From Nodularia sp. (in: cyanobacteria) (GTDB taxonomy: Bacteria; Cyanobacteriota; Cyanobacteriia; Cyanobacteriales; Nostocaceae), in the NCBI GenBank assembly GCA_007692755.1, contig REBL01000151.1, positions 1 to 51,697 on the forward strand: a stretch of 51,697 nt of DNA. The letters are read 5' to 3'. A program made the translations under genes and the position numbers. The first letter of the stretch is position 1; each line of letters begins with the position of its first letter. Shown piece after piece: positions 26,222 through 35,509 of the stretch. The notes under the pieces were generated by a model, which was given only the letters and a program-made list of their open reading frames with translations, ran no database searches and was not told the origin of the DNA.

Positions 26222-27046
26222 ATGAAGAACATAGACGATTTTAGAATACATGGAATTTGTGTTGTTAAAAATGAAGCAGATATAATTGAATACTGTCTCC
26301 AAGAAGCCGTAAAGTGGGCTGATTTCATTTATATACTGGATAATGGCAGTACTGATGGCACTTGGGAAAAAGTACTAGCTCTAAAAAGTGAAAGCATTAT
26401 ACCTTGGAAGCAAGATGATAAACCTTTTCAGTTTATCCGAGCAGAAGTATTCAACGAATTTCGTGATCGGGCTAAACCCGGAGATTGGTGGTGTCGTCTA
26501 GATGCTGATGAATTTTATATTGATCACCCCCCCACTTTTCTTAAATCGGTTCCAAATCATTGTCATGTTGTTTGGGGTCTGCCAATTGAGTACTATTTGA
26601 CTACTCAAGATATCGATCAAATTGATTTTTCTGTACCAACCTCTGAATTGCTGCCTCAAATCCGTTATTACCGTGCAGAGAATTCAGAAGAAAGATTCAT
26701 TAGGCACCGACAAAACTTGAAATGGCCTGACTACGCTCCCTGGCCTAAACATATGGGAGTTGTTTACAAGCAGAGGATCAAATATAAGCACTATAAGTAT
26801 CGCTCCCCCGAACAAATCCAAAAACGTTTTGATACACGTAGGGCAGCTCGTGAAATTGGATATACAGGGTTCAAACACGCTACAAAGCAGAATTGGCATG
26901 AAGCAATCTCTGATCCAAAATATTTTAACTTCGACCATAACGATGGGAGTTACAAAATTGATTGGGAGCGCCTACCTCGCAACGTTGAAACGTTACCAAA
27001 ACGTTGTGCAAAGTTGTTGTTTCATGGTTTAGGTATCTGGCCATAA
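26222..27046 (+). CDS. Glycosyltransferase, Glyco_tranf_2_4 type
   Basis: The 274-residue protein begins with FRIHGICVVKNEADIIEYCL, the opening of the GT2-related group whose members start with a VKNE motif. YILDNGSTDGTWE and WWCRLDADEFYID follow, the last with the DAD metal site. HMGVVYKQRIKYKHYKYRSP and the basic C-terminal half are typical of the group. The gene precedes the next GT2 gene by five bases, so the pair is co-translated. The sugar is unknown. Confidence 0.85.
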   Translation: MKNIDDFRIHGICVVKNEADIIEYCLQEAVKWADFIYILDNGSTDGTWEKVLALKSESIIPWKQDDKPFQFIRAEVFNEFRDRAKPGDWWCRLDADEFYIDHPPTFLKSVPNHCHVVWGLPIEYYLTTQDIDQIDFSVPTSELLPQIRYYRAENSEERFIRHRQNLKWPDYAPWPKHMGVVYKQRIKYKHYKYRSPEQIQKRFDTRRAAREIGYTGFKHATKQNWHEAISDPKYFNFDHNDGSYKIDWERLPRNVETLPKRCAKLLFHGLGIWP

Positions 27047-27051
27047 ATTTA

Positions 27052-27981
27052 ATGACTCTCTTCTCTATTATTATTCCAGCTTTTAACCGTGCAAACTTTA
27101 TCCAAGCAACGTTAAAGTCTGTCTTTGCTCAGGAAAGCAACGATTACGAAATCATTGTTGTTGACGATGGGTCAACTGATGGAACTTTGGATGTGTTGGC
27201 CAGGTATGGCGAAGACATCAAAGTATTTCAGCAGGAGAACAAAGGCCCTGGGGAAGCACGTAATCTAGGAATTAGCAATGCCCAAGGGCAATACATTGTT
27301 TTTTTGGATAGTGATGATCTTTGGTTTCCCTGGACGCTTTCTACTTTTGAACAGGTTATTAAAAACTACAACTATCCCTCCTTTATTACCGGAAGTTCAT
27401 TCTACTTTAAAGATGATTCGGAACTTTCAGGTATTCAACCTCAGCCCTTAGAGTTTCAATGTTTCTCGGATTACTACACAGCAGCTACTCAATACTTGCC
27501 ATTCCTGACAAGTGCTGTGGCAGTTAAGCGTACTGTGCTTCAAAAAACTCATGGATTTACCTCTCAACGGATTAATGCTGAAGATAATGATCTTTGGATG
27601 AAGCTTGGAACTGCTGAGGAATTTGTCTATATCCATAGTCCCAAGCTTTTGGGATATCGACAGCATGAATATAGTGCGATCGCAAGTAATACAAAGACTT
27701 ATGAAGGAACTTGTTATTTAATACAACAAGAAAAACAAGGACAGTATCCAGGCGAAAACAACAGGCAAGGTGAACGGCTGGAAATTCTCACACGTCATAT
27801 TCGACCTGTTAGTATTGCTTGCTTACGTCAAGTAGAACTCCAACAGGCATGGTTTTTATATAAAGAAACTATACTTTGGCATATTCTCTTGTTAAGGATT
27901 CGATACTTAATTGTTTTTCCACTGTTATTCTTATTCACCATGTTGCGGCAAAATTTCCTCAAAAAACCTCATAATTGCTGA
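27052..27981 (+). CDS. Glycosyltransferase family 2
   Basis: The frame is open from a TTG at 27004, but ATG 27052, just after the upstream stop, starts directly before the conserved TLFSIIIPAFNRANFIQATL, so 309 residues is the likely product. IIVVDDGSTDGTLDVLARYG and YIVFLDSDDLWFPWTL give the donor and metal sites, and INAEDNDLWMKLG the later acidic motif. A hydrophobic stretch near the C-terminus (LLLRIRYLIVFPLLFLFTML) may anchor it. Its last codons run directly into a fragment of a hexapeptide acetyltransferase in another frame, so the 3' end is a recombination joint. Confidence 0.9.
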   Translation: MTLFSIIIPAFNRANFIQATLKSVFAQESNDYEIIVVDDGSTDGTLDVLARYGEDIKVFQQENKGPGEARNLGISNAQGQYIVFLDSDDLWFPWTLSTFEQVIKNYNYPSFITGSSFYFKDDSELSGIQPQPLEFQCFSDYYTAATQYLPFLTSAVAVKRTVLQKTHGFTSQRINAEDNDLWMKLGTAEEFVYIHSPKLLGYRQHEYSAIASNTKTYEGTCYLIQQEKQGQYPGENNRQGERLEILTRHIRPVSIACLRQVELQQAWFLYKETILWHILLLRIRYLIVFPLLFLFTMLRQNFLKKPHNC

Positions 27982-28051
27982 AGCTACAAAGTTAGGCGAT
28001 CGCGTCTGGATTGGTGCTAAAGTTACAATCCTTAAAGGTGTCACCAAATGA
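27971..28051 (+). pseudogene. Relic of a hexapeptide-repeat acetyltransferase
   Basis: In the frame shifted from the end of the GT2 gene, the sequence reads AEATKLGDRVWIGAKVTILK followed by GVTK and a stop that overlaps the ATG of the next gene. VWIGAxVTILKGVT is the near-universal signature of left-handed beta-helix acetyltransferases of the WcaF/CysE type. Only about 25 codons remain, including a HIP1 site. This is the clearest relic in the locus. Confidence 0.75.
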
Positions 28052-28917
28052 AATTAACCTCTACTAAAATTTCTGCTTTAATTCCTACATATAAAAGAGT
28101 AGATAAGCTAGAAAAGTGCATACAAGAAATTCTCTCTTGTGAGCCTCTGCCTTCAGAAATTATCATTCATATTGATCAAGGTGATTCGGAAACAGCATCT
28201 TTCCTCACCTCTAAAGTTTATCCCCTCGTTCATTGGTTTAGCAGTAATACAAGCCAAGGGCCGGGAGGAGGCAGAAATCTGTTAATCCAGAAAGCGAATT
28301 CCCCGATCATTGCTAGTTTTGATGATGATTCATGGCCTTTGGATAAAGACTACTTTGCCACTGCCACAGAGCTTTTTTCTCTTTACCCGAAAGCGGCGGT
28401 AATTAACGCTCAAGAAATACGTCCTAGTAGTTTGTCCTCCCACCCACGCAATAGTCATATTAAAGAAGTCAACTCCTTCCAAAATTGTGCTACTCTGATG
28501 CGGCGAGAAGCTTTCTTAGAAACCAGTGGCTACTTACCTCTACGCTATGCTTATGGCATGGAAGAAGTAGACGTAGCCCTGCAAGTTCTAGAACAAGGTT
28601 GGCAAATTTTAGAATCATCTAATTTGCGAGTATTTCACGACACTCAACTAGCACATCATCAGAGTCCAGGAATTAATGCCGCCCATATTGCTAATACAGC
28701 CCTTTTAGCTTATTTGCGTTATCCAATTGCTTATTGGCCTTTGGGAATACTTCAAGTTTTTAACAGAGTGCGATATGCAGTTAGTGTCCGGAGATGGAAT
28801 GGAATCAGCCAAGGATTATGGCAAATTCCGCATCTATTGTGGCGCTATCGTGATCAGCGTCAACCTGTGCAGGTTCATACACTAGAACTGAGCAGAAAAT
28901 TAGCATCAAAATTATGA
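28048..28917 (+). CDS. Glycosyltransferase family 2
   Basis: This 289-residue enzyme begins with ISALIPTYKRVDKLEKCIQEIL. It has SNTSQGPGGGRNLLIQKANSPIIA followed by FDDDSWP, in which the glycine-rich segment and the DDD motif form the donor and metal site. MEEVDVALQVLEQGW supplies the later acidic motif. Its start codon overlaps the stop of the acetyltransferase relic, and its stop overlaps the next start (ATGA at 28914), so it is coupled to the following GT4 gene. Confidence 0.9.
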   Translation: MKLTSTKISALIPTYKRVDKLEKCIQEILSCEPLPSEIIIHIDQGDSETASFLTSKVYPLVHWFSSNTSQGPGGGRNLLIQKANSPIIASFDDDSWPLDKDYFATATELFSLYPKAAVINAQEIRPSSLSSHPRNSHIKEVNSFQNCATLMRREAFLETSGYLPLRYAYGMEEVDVALQVLEQGWQILESSNLRVFHDTQLAHHQSPGINAAHIANTALLAYLRYPIAYWPLGILQVFNRVRYAVSVRRWNGISQGLWQIPHLLWRYRDQRQPVQVHTLELSRKLASKL

Positions 28918-30149
28918 ATAAAAGTTCCAGAACTTGGATTGGCTGCCAAATTGGAGCTAGAGAACACTACACCATCGCTAGAGCTTTACATGAAAATGGA
29001 CAGTTAGCTCACCTGATTACCGATGCTTGGGTTGCTCCTCAATCTCCCCTGGGAGTTTTACCGTTTTTACCTACAACAGCCCTAAAAGAACGCTTTCATC
29101 CAGAATTAGCTCAGGCATCAGTTCATGCCTTTAACCTCTCCCTAATTCGTTTTGAAATTACCCAAAAACTCCAAAAAACTTCAGCTTGGGAGCGAATGAT
29201 TGCCCGTAATCATTGGTTTCAAAAGCAGGCAATTAAAACTCTGACAAAATTAGCGCCGCAGTTAAAAACTCCGCCTATTCTATTCTCTTATAGTTATGCA
29301 GCCCTAGAATTATTTCGCTTTGCCAAACAACAGGGATGGTTTACTGTTCTGGGACAAATCGATCCAGGTCCCTTAGAAGAAGAGATTGTTATTCAAGAAT
29401 ATCAGCGATACCCACAATATAAAGCCGATTGGGAACCAGTTCCGGCTGACTACTGGGAAACATGGCGAGAAGAATGTGCATTGGCTGATTGTATTATGGT
29501 CAATTCCCATTGGTCACGCCAGCTATTAGAAAAAGCGGGGATTAATTCTGAGAAAATCCAGGTAATTCCCCTCGTCTATACTCCACCGACAGCAGCAAAA
29601 AACTTTAGCCGTATCTATCCAGAGTCATTTTCTCAAGAACGTCCCTTGAGAATTTTGTTTTTAGGACTTGTGAATTTGCGAAAAGGAATTGCAGCCGTCT
29701 TGGAAGCAGTGGAACATCTGCAAGGATATCCCATTGAATTTTGGATTGTTGGTAATCAGCAAATTAAAATTCCACCTCATTTACAAACCCATCCTCAAAT
29801 TCGTTGGGTAGGTCATGTTAACCGCAGTGAAACAGCCCAATTTTATCAACAAGGTGATGTGTTTTTATTCCCGACACTCTCCGATGGGTTTGGACTGACT
29901 CAGTTAGAAGCCCAAGCCTGGAAACTCCCGATTATTGCTTCTCGTTGTTGTGGTGAAGTTGTTGTAGATGGTGTTAATGGTTGGCTTTTAGATCAAGTCA
30001 GTGGAGAAGCTATCGCAAATCAGTTAAAATCTATTTTGAAAAATCCCCAAATTTTAGCTCACCTAGCTCAAATATCCTTATCTCAGGAGCTAACAAATCA
30101 CAAACAATCTCACCTGTCATCATTTCTACAATCGATAGTAAATTCATAA
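28914..30149 (+). CDS. Glycosyltransferase family 4
   Basis: A 411-residue GT-B enzyme coupled by ATGA overlap to the preceding gene. The acceptor half contains WIGCQIGAREHYTIARALHE and DCIMVNSHWSRQLLEKAG. The donor half has RILFLGLVNLRKGIAAVLEAV and VFLFPTLSDGFGLTQLEAQA, which match the conserved EX7E-like loop with D-G-F-G in place of the first glutamate, a common variant. It is likely cytoplasmic and peripheral at the membrane. The sugar is unknown. Confidence 0.9.
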   Translation: MNKSSRTWIGCQIGAREHYTIARALHENGQLAHLITDAWVAPQSPLGVLPFLPTTALKERFHPELAQASVHAFNLSLIRFEITQKLQKTSAWERMIARNHWFQKQAIKTLTKLAPQLKTPPILFSYSYAALELFRFAKQQGWFTVLGQIDPGPLEEEIVIQEYQRYPQYKADWEPVPADYWETWREECALADCIMVNSHWSRQLLEKAGINSEKIQVIPLVYTPPTAAKNFSRIYPESFSQERPLRILFLGLVNLRKGIAAVLEAVEHLQGYPIEFWIVGNQQIKIPPHLQTHPQIRWVGHVNRSETAQFYQQGDVFLFPTLSDGFGLTQLEAQAWKLPIIASRCCGEVVVDGVNGWLLDQVSGEAIANQLKSILKNPQILAHLAQISLSQELTNHKQSHLSSFLQSIVNS

Positions 30150-30206
30150 TAGAAATCTCCGAGCAAGAATGTAGAAGATGCATATTTAAATTAGCTCAAT
30201 ATCTAA

Positions 30207-31307
30207 ATGAATATAAAGAAGTTGCCCAAAATTAAAATTACTTTTTATACTATAGTCCCATCTCCATATCAAAGAGATATATTTTCTGCTTTATCCCAGC
30301 ATCCTGCCATAGATTTAAAAGTTTTCTACCTAGAACCAGCTTGCTCAGATTCACCATGGCCGGAAAAATCACTACAGCCTTATGAATCCATTCTCCCCGG
30401 TTTTCACTTAGCTTGGGGTCTTTCCCGATTTCATTTCAACTGGCATTTGCCAGATATGACCGAATCAGATGTAATTGTTCTCAATGGCTACATGAGTATA
30501 ACATCTCAACTGCTGCTGAGATTCCAGGCAAAACAGACCCCCTGTATATTTTGGGGTGAACAAATGGTGGGTTCTTCTGGGGGATTGAAAGGAAACCTGC
30601 AACAGACTTTAGCTAGCGTACTAGAAAAGTGTGATGCGATCGCTGCCATTGGTTCTCATGCTGTGCAAGATTACCAGCAGCGTTTTCCTGGTAAACCTAT
30701 CTTTAACATCCCTTACTTCTGTGATCTAGCGGCATTTAGCCAAGAAATTCCCCAAAGACCCCGCACCCCCGCCACGATTTTGTTCTGCGGTCAAATGATT
30801 CCCCGTAAAGGCGTTGACCTGTTGCTGTCAGCTTTTGAACAACTCATAGAAATGGGTCTAGCAGCTCGCTTATTGTTAGTGGGACGTGAGGCAGACTTAC
30901 CGCAAATGTTGACAGAGGTTTCAGAAAAAACACGGCAGTCGATTGAATATGCCGGGTTTCAGGCTCCTGAAGATTTACCCCAATTCTTTCGCCAAGCAGA
31001 TATATTTGTCCTTCCCAGTCGTCACGACGGTTGGGGCGTGGTGGTAAATCAAGCCATTGGGGCTGGGCTACCTGTAATTTGTTCTGATGCTGTGGGTGCA
31101 GCGAATGATTTAATTGATCAAGGTATGAATGGATATGTTTTTCCTAATGGAGATCAAGCTACCTTGACTCAAATTTTAGCTGATTACTTGCAAAACCCCA
31201 GCGCGATCGCAGTGGCTAGTGCCGCATCTCTGGAAAAATCTATCATGTGGTCTGCCAAAGCAGGCGCTCAAAATTGGGTTGATACTCTTCACCAACTCAT
31301 TGAATAA
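30207..31307 (+). CDS. Glycosyltransferase family 4
   Basis: The 366-residue protein begins KIKITFYTIVPSPYQRDIFS, a start typical of GT4 enzymes with PSPYQ. The donor domain runs from TILFCGQMIPRKGVDLLLSAF to IFVLPSRHDGWGVVVNQAIG, where H-D-G-W-G-V-V is a subgroup variant of the EX7E loop. HIP1 sites are frequent. It is separated from the previous gene by 57 nt and from the next by 76 nt and is probably part of the same transcript. Confidence 0.9.
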   Translation: MNIKKLPKIKITFYTIVPSPYQRDIFSALSQHPAIDLKVFYLEPACSDSPWPEKSLQPYESILPGFHLAWGLSRFHFNWHLPDMTESDVIVLNGYMSITSQLLLRFQAKQTPCIFWGEQMVGSSGGLKGNLQQTLASVLEKCDAIAAIGSHAVQDYQQRFPGKPIFNIPYFCDLAAFSQEIPQRPRTPATILFCGQMIPRKGVDLLLSAFEQLIEMGLAARLLLVGREADLPQMLTEVSEKTRQSIEYAGFQAPEDLPQFFRQADIFVLPSRHDGWGVVVNQAIGAGLPVICSDAVGAANDLIDQGMNGYVFPNGDQATLTQILADYLQNPSAIAVASAASLEKSIMWSAKAGAQNWVDTLHQLIE

Positions 31308-31383
31308 CTGGTTTTCTTGTTTGCATAGCTGAGACTTATAGTCGCCAGTGCAAGTATAAAATGATTTTACAATTAAAAATTAT

Positions 31384-32544
31384 ATGAAAATTCTATTTGT
31401 CAGCACTAGCTCAGGTTCAAGGGGTGGCGGCGAACTTTACTTAATTTATTTAGGACAAGAACTAGCCAGACGAGGACATTCGGTAGGGCTATGGTGTTCG
31501 CAACATCCCAGAATGGATGAGTTGGCAAACTCCTTTGGCAAGTTTGGGGAAGTATTGCGATCGCCCTACCTCAACACCTATGATCGGAAACTGCGTTGTT
31601 TTGGCGATGCTTTTCCTCACTTGAATCAGGCTTATTTATCCCAGTGGCAAGCTTTTCAACCCGATATCCTTCATTTGAATAAGCAAAATTTAGAGGATGG
31701 TTTAGATTTACTCGCTTTGAGTGAACATCTGTCAGTTCCCTGTTTAGCAACTGTTCATATTACTCAAACTCAAACCAGCTTAGAAGCAGTTTTAGGACAA
31801 TTGCGCGATGTCATAGCCAAAAGAGCATTAAGTCGTTTTCATGGTTCACTGGTAGCAATCTCTGAGAATCGCGCTCAAGAATTAACTCAGTTTCTCTTAC
31901 CTGTAAATAGTTCTGCTCAAAAAGTCGTTGAGATTGACAATGGTGTGAGCATTCCCGAAACATCAGAACGTTTAGCAAAGCGTCAAGCAACTCGTTCACA
32001 ACTTGCCCTGCAACCAGATGAGATGCTAATTTTGGCAGTAGGAAGAATGGAAGCCCAAAAGCAACCGCTGCTATTTTTACAATGGGCAAATTACCTGAAA
32101 AATAGCATCCCCTCAGCCCGTTTTTTATGGGTGGGAGATGGGCGATTGGCTTCAGTCTGGGATGAGTGGGTGATGGAACATCAAGCCCAAGACTATATTC
32201 AACGCTTGGGGTGGCAGAATGATGTCACACCATTTTTAGCCGCAGCAGACGGCTTTTTTCATCCAGCTAAATTTGAAGGTTTACCATTTGCGTTACTCGA
32301 AGCAATGGCTTGGTCTTTACCATGTGTGATCACGCCATCCTTAGCAGATGAACTCAAATTTACTCCTGGAGTGTGTTTTATTGCTGCTGACCATCAAGAA
32401 TTTACGGGTTTAGAAGCTTTTATGAATCATACTGCGCGTGAAAATGTCGCGATCGCAGGTCATCAACTGATCAACCAAAGATTTTCTCTAGGAAGTATGG
32501 TATACAAGTATGAAAACTTATATACAAGTCTGACACCTGCTTGA
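31384..32544 (+). CDS. Glycosyltransferase family 4
   Basis: This 386-residue enzyme opens with MKILFVSTSSGSRGGGELYL, with the glycine-rich loop of the GT-B acceptor domain. It continues with MLILAVGRMEAQKQPLLFLQ at the start of the donor domain and GFFHPAKFEGLPFALLEAMA with both glutamates of the EX7E motif. It precedes the Wzy-like membrane protein by 27 nt. No membrane helix is seen. Confidence 0.91.
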   Translation: MKILFVSTSSGSRGGGELYLIYLGQELARRGHSVGLWCSQHPRMDELANSFGKFGEVLRSPYLNTYDRKLRCFGDAFPHLNQAYLSQWQAFQPDILHLNKQNLEDGLDLLALSEHLSVPCLATVHITQTQTSLEAVLGQLRDVIAKRALSRFHGSLVAISENRAQELTQFLLPVNSSAQKVVEIDNGVSIPETSERLAKRQATRSQLALQPDEMLILAVGRMEAQKQPLLFLQWANYLKNSIPSARFLWVGDGRLASVWDEWVMEHQAQDYIQRLGWQNDVTPFLAAADGFFHPAKFEGLPFALLEAMAWSLPCVITPSLADELKFTPGVCFIAADHQEFTGLEAFMNHTARENVAIAGHQLINQRFSLGSMVYKYENLYTSLTPA

Positions 32545-32571
32545 TTTCCATGCTGAACTTTGCCATGTCAT

Positions 32572-33984
32572 ATGTATAAAAAAACCGTAGCACAGCCCAC
32601 AGAGGTAGGAACAGCTATTCTCCTAGCTGGATTAGGCATTTCATATACAAGTATTAATACAGACTTAACTCCTAGCCTGATGGCAAGTCAAGTAGCCATA
32701 CCCACAGGAGTGGCATTAGCTTTAAACATCTGGTTTGACAGCACAAAGGGTCTGAAAAATTTATTTCGAGTCGATATCATCTGTTTATTATCGCTATATT
32801 TTTTGATTCTGATAGAGTTTTTAGTTCCCCAAAACTATTTCAATACAGTCGTCACATCAGAGCAAACGGCTCAAGGACTGTATATAACCTTATTGGGATT
32901 TGGAGGCATAGCAATTGGTCGTCACATCAATTCCTTGAAACCAAAACCGCAACTTTGGTCATATTTGGGCAATATCCCGGATAAGGTGCTGTTTCGTCTG
33001 TTCATCATCTCCAGCCTGCTGGCTTATTTGTATATATTGATGTCAGTTGACTTCAACGTGTTTAAAGTCTTCGATGCTTGGCTTGGTCCCCGATTTGCTG
33101 TTCCGTGGGGACGGGGACGTTTAGGTGACTGGCGGGCTTTGTTAAGTGAATTGAAGTTGTTCAGTTATGTTCTTCCTCCCCTAGCAGGCATTATTTGGAA
33201 CCGTCGTCAATCTTTTCGGAGTTGGCAAATAGTTGTGGTTATGGTGATATTTGCCATCACTATTTTTGAAGGATTCGCATCAGGAACACGCAATGTTTTG
33301 GCTTCTTATTTCGCTGCATTTTTAGGGGGATATTTTCTCACAATAAAACGTCCCAACTTGTTCAACTTAGCAATTCCCACTGCGATTGTAGGATACGCAA
33401 TGATGTTTGCGACTCGTCATATGTTGGGGTTTAGGAATATGGGCATTCGTCGCTACTGGCAAACAGGCGCTTATGCTGCGGAAAAGGTACAAAATACTTT
33501 TGCCGTTGACTACAACCTTCATCCCATTAGTGCCATAGTTGATGCGTTTCCCCAAAAACATGATTTTTTAGGATTTGAACTTTTGTATGTATTTGCGACT
33601 AAACCGATACCCAGAGCGCTTTGGCCTGGCAAACCAGAAGGACTGAGTATATCAATTGAGGAAGTAATAGGTGCAGATGGTTGGACAGTTGCTACAACTT
33701 ATATTGGCGAAAGCTACATGATGGGTGGTGTAATTGCAGTCATATTAATGTCCCTCTCTATCGGTATCTTAGCCAGTTGGTGGACTCGCACTGCGGCTTT
33801 TTATCATACTGGTTATGGTTTAGTTATCAATGCTTTGGGCTTTTTCACAGGGGCATTATTAATGCGGAGTATTGCTTTTTTTACAACGTCAATTCTGCCC
33901 ATTTTAGCCCTGATCTTCTTTGCTAAAAGCGTGCCATTTGTATTAGGCATTAAGAAACCACGATACCAGTATCCACCAAGTTAA
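32572..33984 (+). CDS. Wzy-like oligosaccharide repeat-unit polymerase
   Basis: The 470-residue integral membrane protein has about ten to twelve hydrophobic segments throughout. PIPRALWPGKPEGLSI, followed by TYIGESYMMGG, matches the large-loop signature of the O-antigen repeat-unit polymerase group, in which the loop between late helices carries a WPGKP box. I prefer ATG 32572; a TTG lies four codons earlier. Such enzymes join lipid-linked repeat units on the outer face of the inner membrane. That contrasts with the Wzm/Wzt ABC exporter at 7.8-10 kb, which normally needs no Wzy. The Wzc-type kinase on the left flank fits with this gene instead. Confidence 0.82.
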   Translation: MYKKTVAQPTEVGTAILLAGLGISYTSINTDLTPSLMASQVAIPTGVALALNIWFDSTKGLKNLFRVDIICLLSLYFLILIEFLVPQNYFNTVVTSEQTAQGLYITLLGFGGIAIGRHINSLKPKPQLWSYLGNIPDKVLFRLFIISSLLAYLYILMSVDFNVFKVFDAWLGPRFAVPWGRGRLGDWRALLSELKLFSYVLPPLAGIIWNRRQSFRSWQIVVVMVIFAITIFEGFASGTRNVLASYFAAFLGGYFLTIKRPNLFNLAIPTAIVGYAMMFATRHMLGFRNMGIRRYWQTGAYAAEKVQNTFAVDYNLHPISAIVDAFPQKHDFLGFELLYVFATKPIPRALWPGKPEGLSISIEEVIGADGWTVATTYIGESYMMGGVIAVILMSLSIGILASWWTRTAAFYHTGYGLVINALGFFTGALLMRSIAFFTTSILPILALIFFAKSVPFVLGIKKPRYQYPPS

Positions 33985-34002
33985 ATAATATATATAGGAC
34001 GA

Positions 34003-34131
34003 ATACCAATTATTTGTGAGGCTGAATATTATTTTGACCCCCCCTACACCACAAAAATCCGGTTCCCTCCTCGCTTGCACCGGAGGGTTAGGAAGGGGTT
34101 CTTTCTATGCGTCTTTATCTGAAATTGGTAT
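34003..34131. repeat. MITE-like element with ATACCAATT ends
   Basis: A 129-nt segment is bounded by exact 9-bp inverted ends, ATACCAATT (34003-34011) and AATTGGTAT (34123-34131). An internal CCTCC/GGAGG hairpin lies near 34065-34085. The form fits the small non-autonomous repeats found across Nostoc genomes. A second repeat, at 34163-34190, shares CGGGCAAGATGCC and CCACAAGAG with 41740-41767. Confidence 0.65.
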
Positions 34132-34267
34132 AAGCTGTTGAGTATTTAACTGGCACAATGTGGACGGGCAAGATGCCTGTTCCACAAGAGAAACATAGTG
34201 CAACATTTTAAGCTTGTCAGTCCACTACAATACTTATTTTTTTTCATAAATCAAATAGGATTCCTCT

Positions 34268-35509
34268 ATGAAAGTTTTACACGTCATTCCTTCCATTAGT
34301 TCTAAGTTAGGAGGGCCGACTCAAGTCATCTTAAATTTAGTACAAGCTCTACAAGCAGAAGGAATTAGTGCAGAAATTGCTACTACTAATGATGATATTG
34401 AAGGAGTAATTGCCGACGTGCCATTATGTCAGCGTGTCGAATACGAAGGAGTACCAGTTTGGTTTTTTCCGCGTTCTGCTCGCTTGAAGGAGTTTCTGCC
34501 TGCTATTTCTTTCACTAATTGGCTGTGGCAAAATATTCAAAACTACGACATTTTAGATAATCACTATTTGTTCTCATATCTTCCTACCTGTGCGGCGATG
34601 ATTGCTCAAGGGCAGGGAGTGCCATATACTGTCAGAACGATGGGACAATTAGCGCCTTGGGCATTGGCTCAAAGCAAATTAAGAAAGCAAATTTATAGCA
34701 CTGTTTTTGAAAGCCGGAACTTAGCTCATGCTGCGGTTGTTCATTCTACTTCTGTCGGTGAGATGGAAGATACAATCCGCTTTGGAGTCAAACCGCCAAA
34801 AATAGTTTTGCCTCTAGGAGTCCATCCACCTGCAAAAATTGCTGATGCTAAACATCAGATTCGTGAACAATATCATATCTCTGAGCAAGTCCCGATTGTG
34901 CTGTTTCTCTCGCGTCTGCACTACAAAAAACGCCCTGAGTTACTCATTCAAACACTGAGTCATTTAGCAGCACAGGAACAGCAGTTTCACTTAATTTTAG
35001 CTGGCTCTGGAGAAACAGAATATGTCCAATTTTTACATGAAATGGTGGCATCTCTAAATCTGGCAGCACAAACCTCCTTTGTCGGGTTTGTGAGTGGGTA
35101 CGAGAAAGACTTACTTTTGCAAGGTTCTGATTTGTTTGTATTACCAACTTATTCCGAAAATTTTGGCATTGCTTTAGCAGAAGCAATGGTGTCTGGTTTA
35201 CCCGTTGTCACCACACCAGGCACACAAATTGCCCCAGAAATCGCCCAAGCCAAAGCGGGAATGATTGTAGAAGGAGAAATAGAACCACTACAAGCAGCGA
35301 TCGCTCATCTGCTCAACTCGCCGCAATTACGCCATGAATTGGGTGAAAATGGTCGGCTATTTGCTCTAGAACACTACTCATGGCCTGCGATCGCTAAAAA
35401 ATTAGCCTTAGTTTACCAAGATATTCTCAATAAGTCGTGGGAGTCCCCACCCTCTTTGCGAGACGCTACGCGAACAACTCTTAGTAGGGTGGGGAGGAAT
35501 AACGGGTAA
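34268..35509 (+). CDS. Glycosyltransferase family 4 with repeat-derived C-terminus
   Basis: The 413-residue GT-B enzyme starts with KVLHVIPSISSKLGGPTQVI, the opening of a well-populated GT4 group. VPIVLFLSRLHYKKRPELLI starts the donor domain, and LFVLPTYSENFGIALAEAMV gives the EX7E loop. The natural end should be near KLALVYQDIL; the last roughly 22 residues (SWESPPSLRDATRTTLSRVG) are encoded by an inserted palindromic repeat (35441-35498) and end at a stop just beyond it. The protein thus appears to have gained a random tail, which is unlikely to affect the fold. It is separated from the Wzy-like gene by repeats. Confidence 0.9.
   Translation: MKVLHVIPSISSKLGGPTQVILNLVQALQAEGISAEIATTNDDIEGVIADVPLCQRVEYEGVPVWFFPRSARLKEFLPAISFTNWLWQNIQNYDILDNHYLFSYLPTCAAMIAQGQGVPYTVRTMGQLAPWALAQSKLRKQIYSTVFESRNLAHAAVVHSTSVGEMEDTIRFGVKPPKIVLPLGVHPPAKIADAKHQIREQYHISEQVPIVLFLSRLHYKKRPELLIQTLSHLAAQEQQFHLILAGSGETEYVQFLHEMVASLNLAAQTSFVGFVSGYEKDLLLQGSDLFVLPTYSENFGIALAEAMVSGLPVVTTPGTQIAPEIAQAKAGMIVEGEIEPLQAAIAHLLNSPQLRHELGENGRLFALEHYSWPAIAKKLALVYQDILNKSWESPPSLRDATRTTLSRVGRNNG
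35441..35498. repeat. Palindromic repeat inserted in the 3' end of a gene
   Basis: TCCCCACCCT (35444-35453) and AGGGTGGGGA (35486-35495) are exact complements. Between them is TTTGCGAGACGCTACGCGAA, a core that recurs widely in Nostoc-type genomes. The insertion supplies the C-terminal codons of the glycosyltransferase gene it sits in. Confidence 0.8.

Noticed and set aside
29981-30235. 84-codon plus-strand frame across the end of a GT4 gene
   Set aside because: It is mostly the shifted reading of the GT4 3' end and runs into the next gene; no protein-family pattern.
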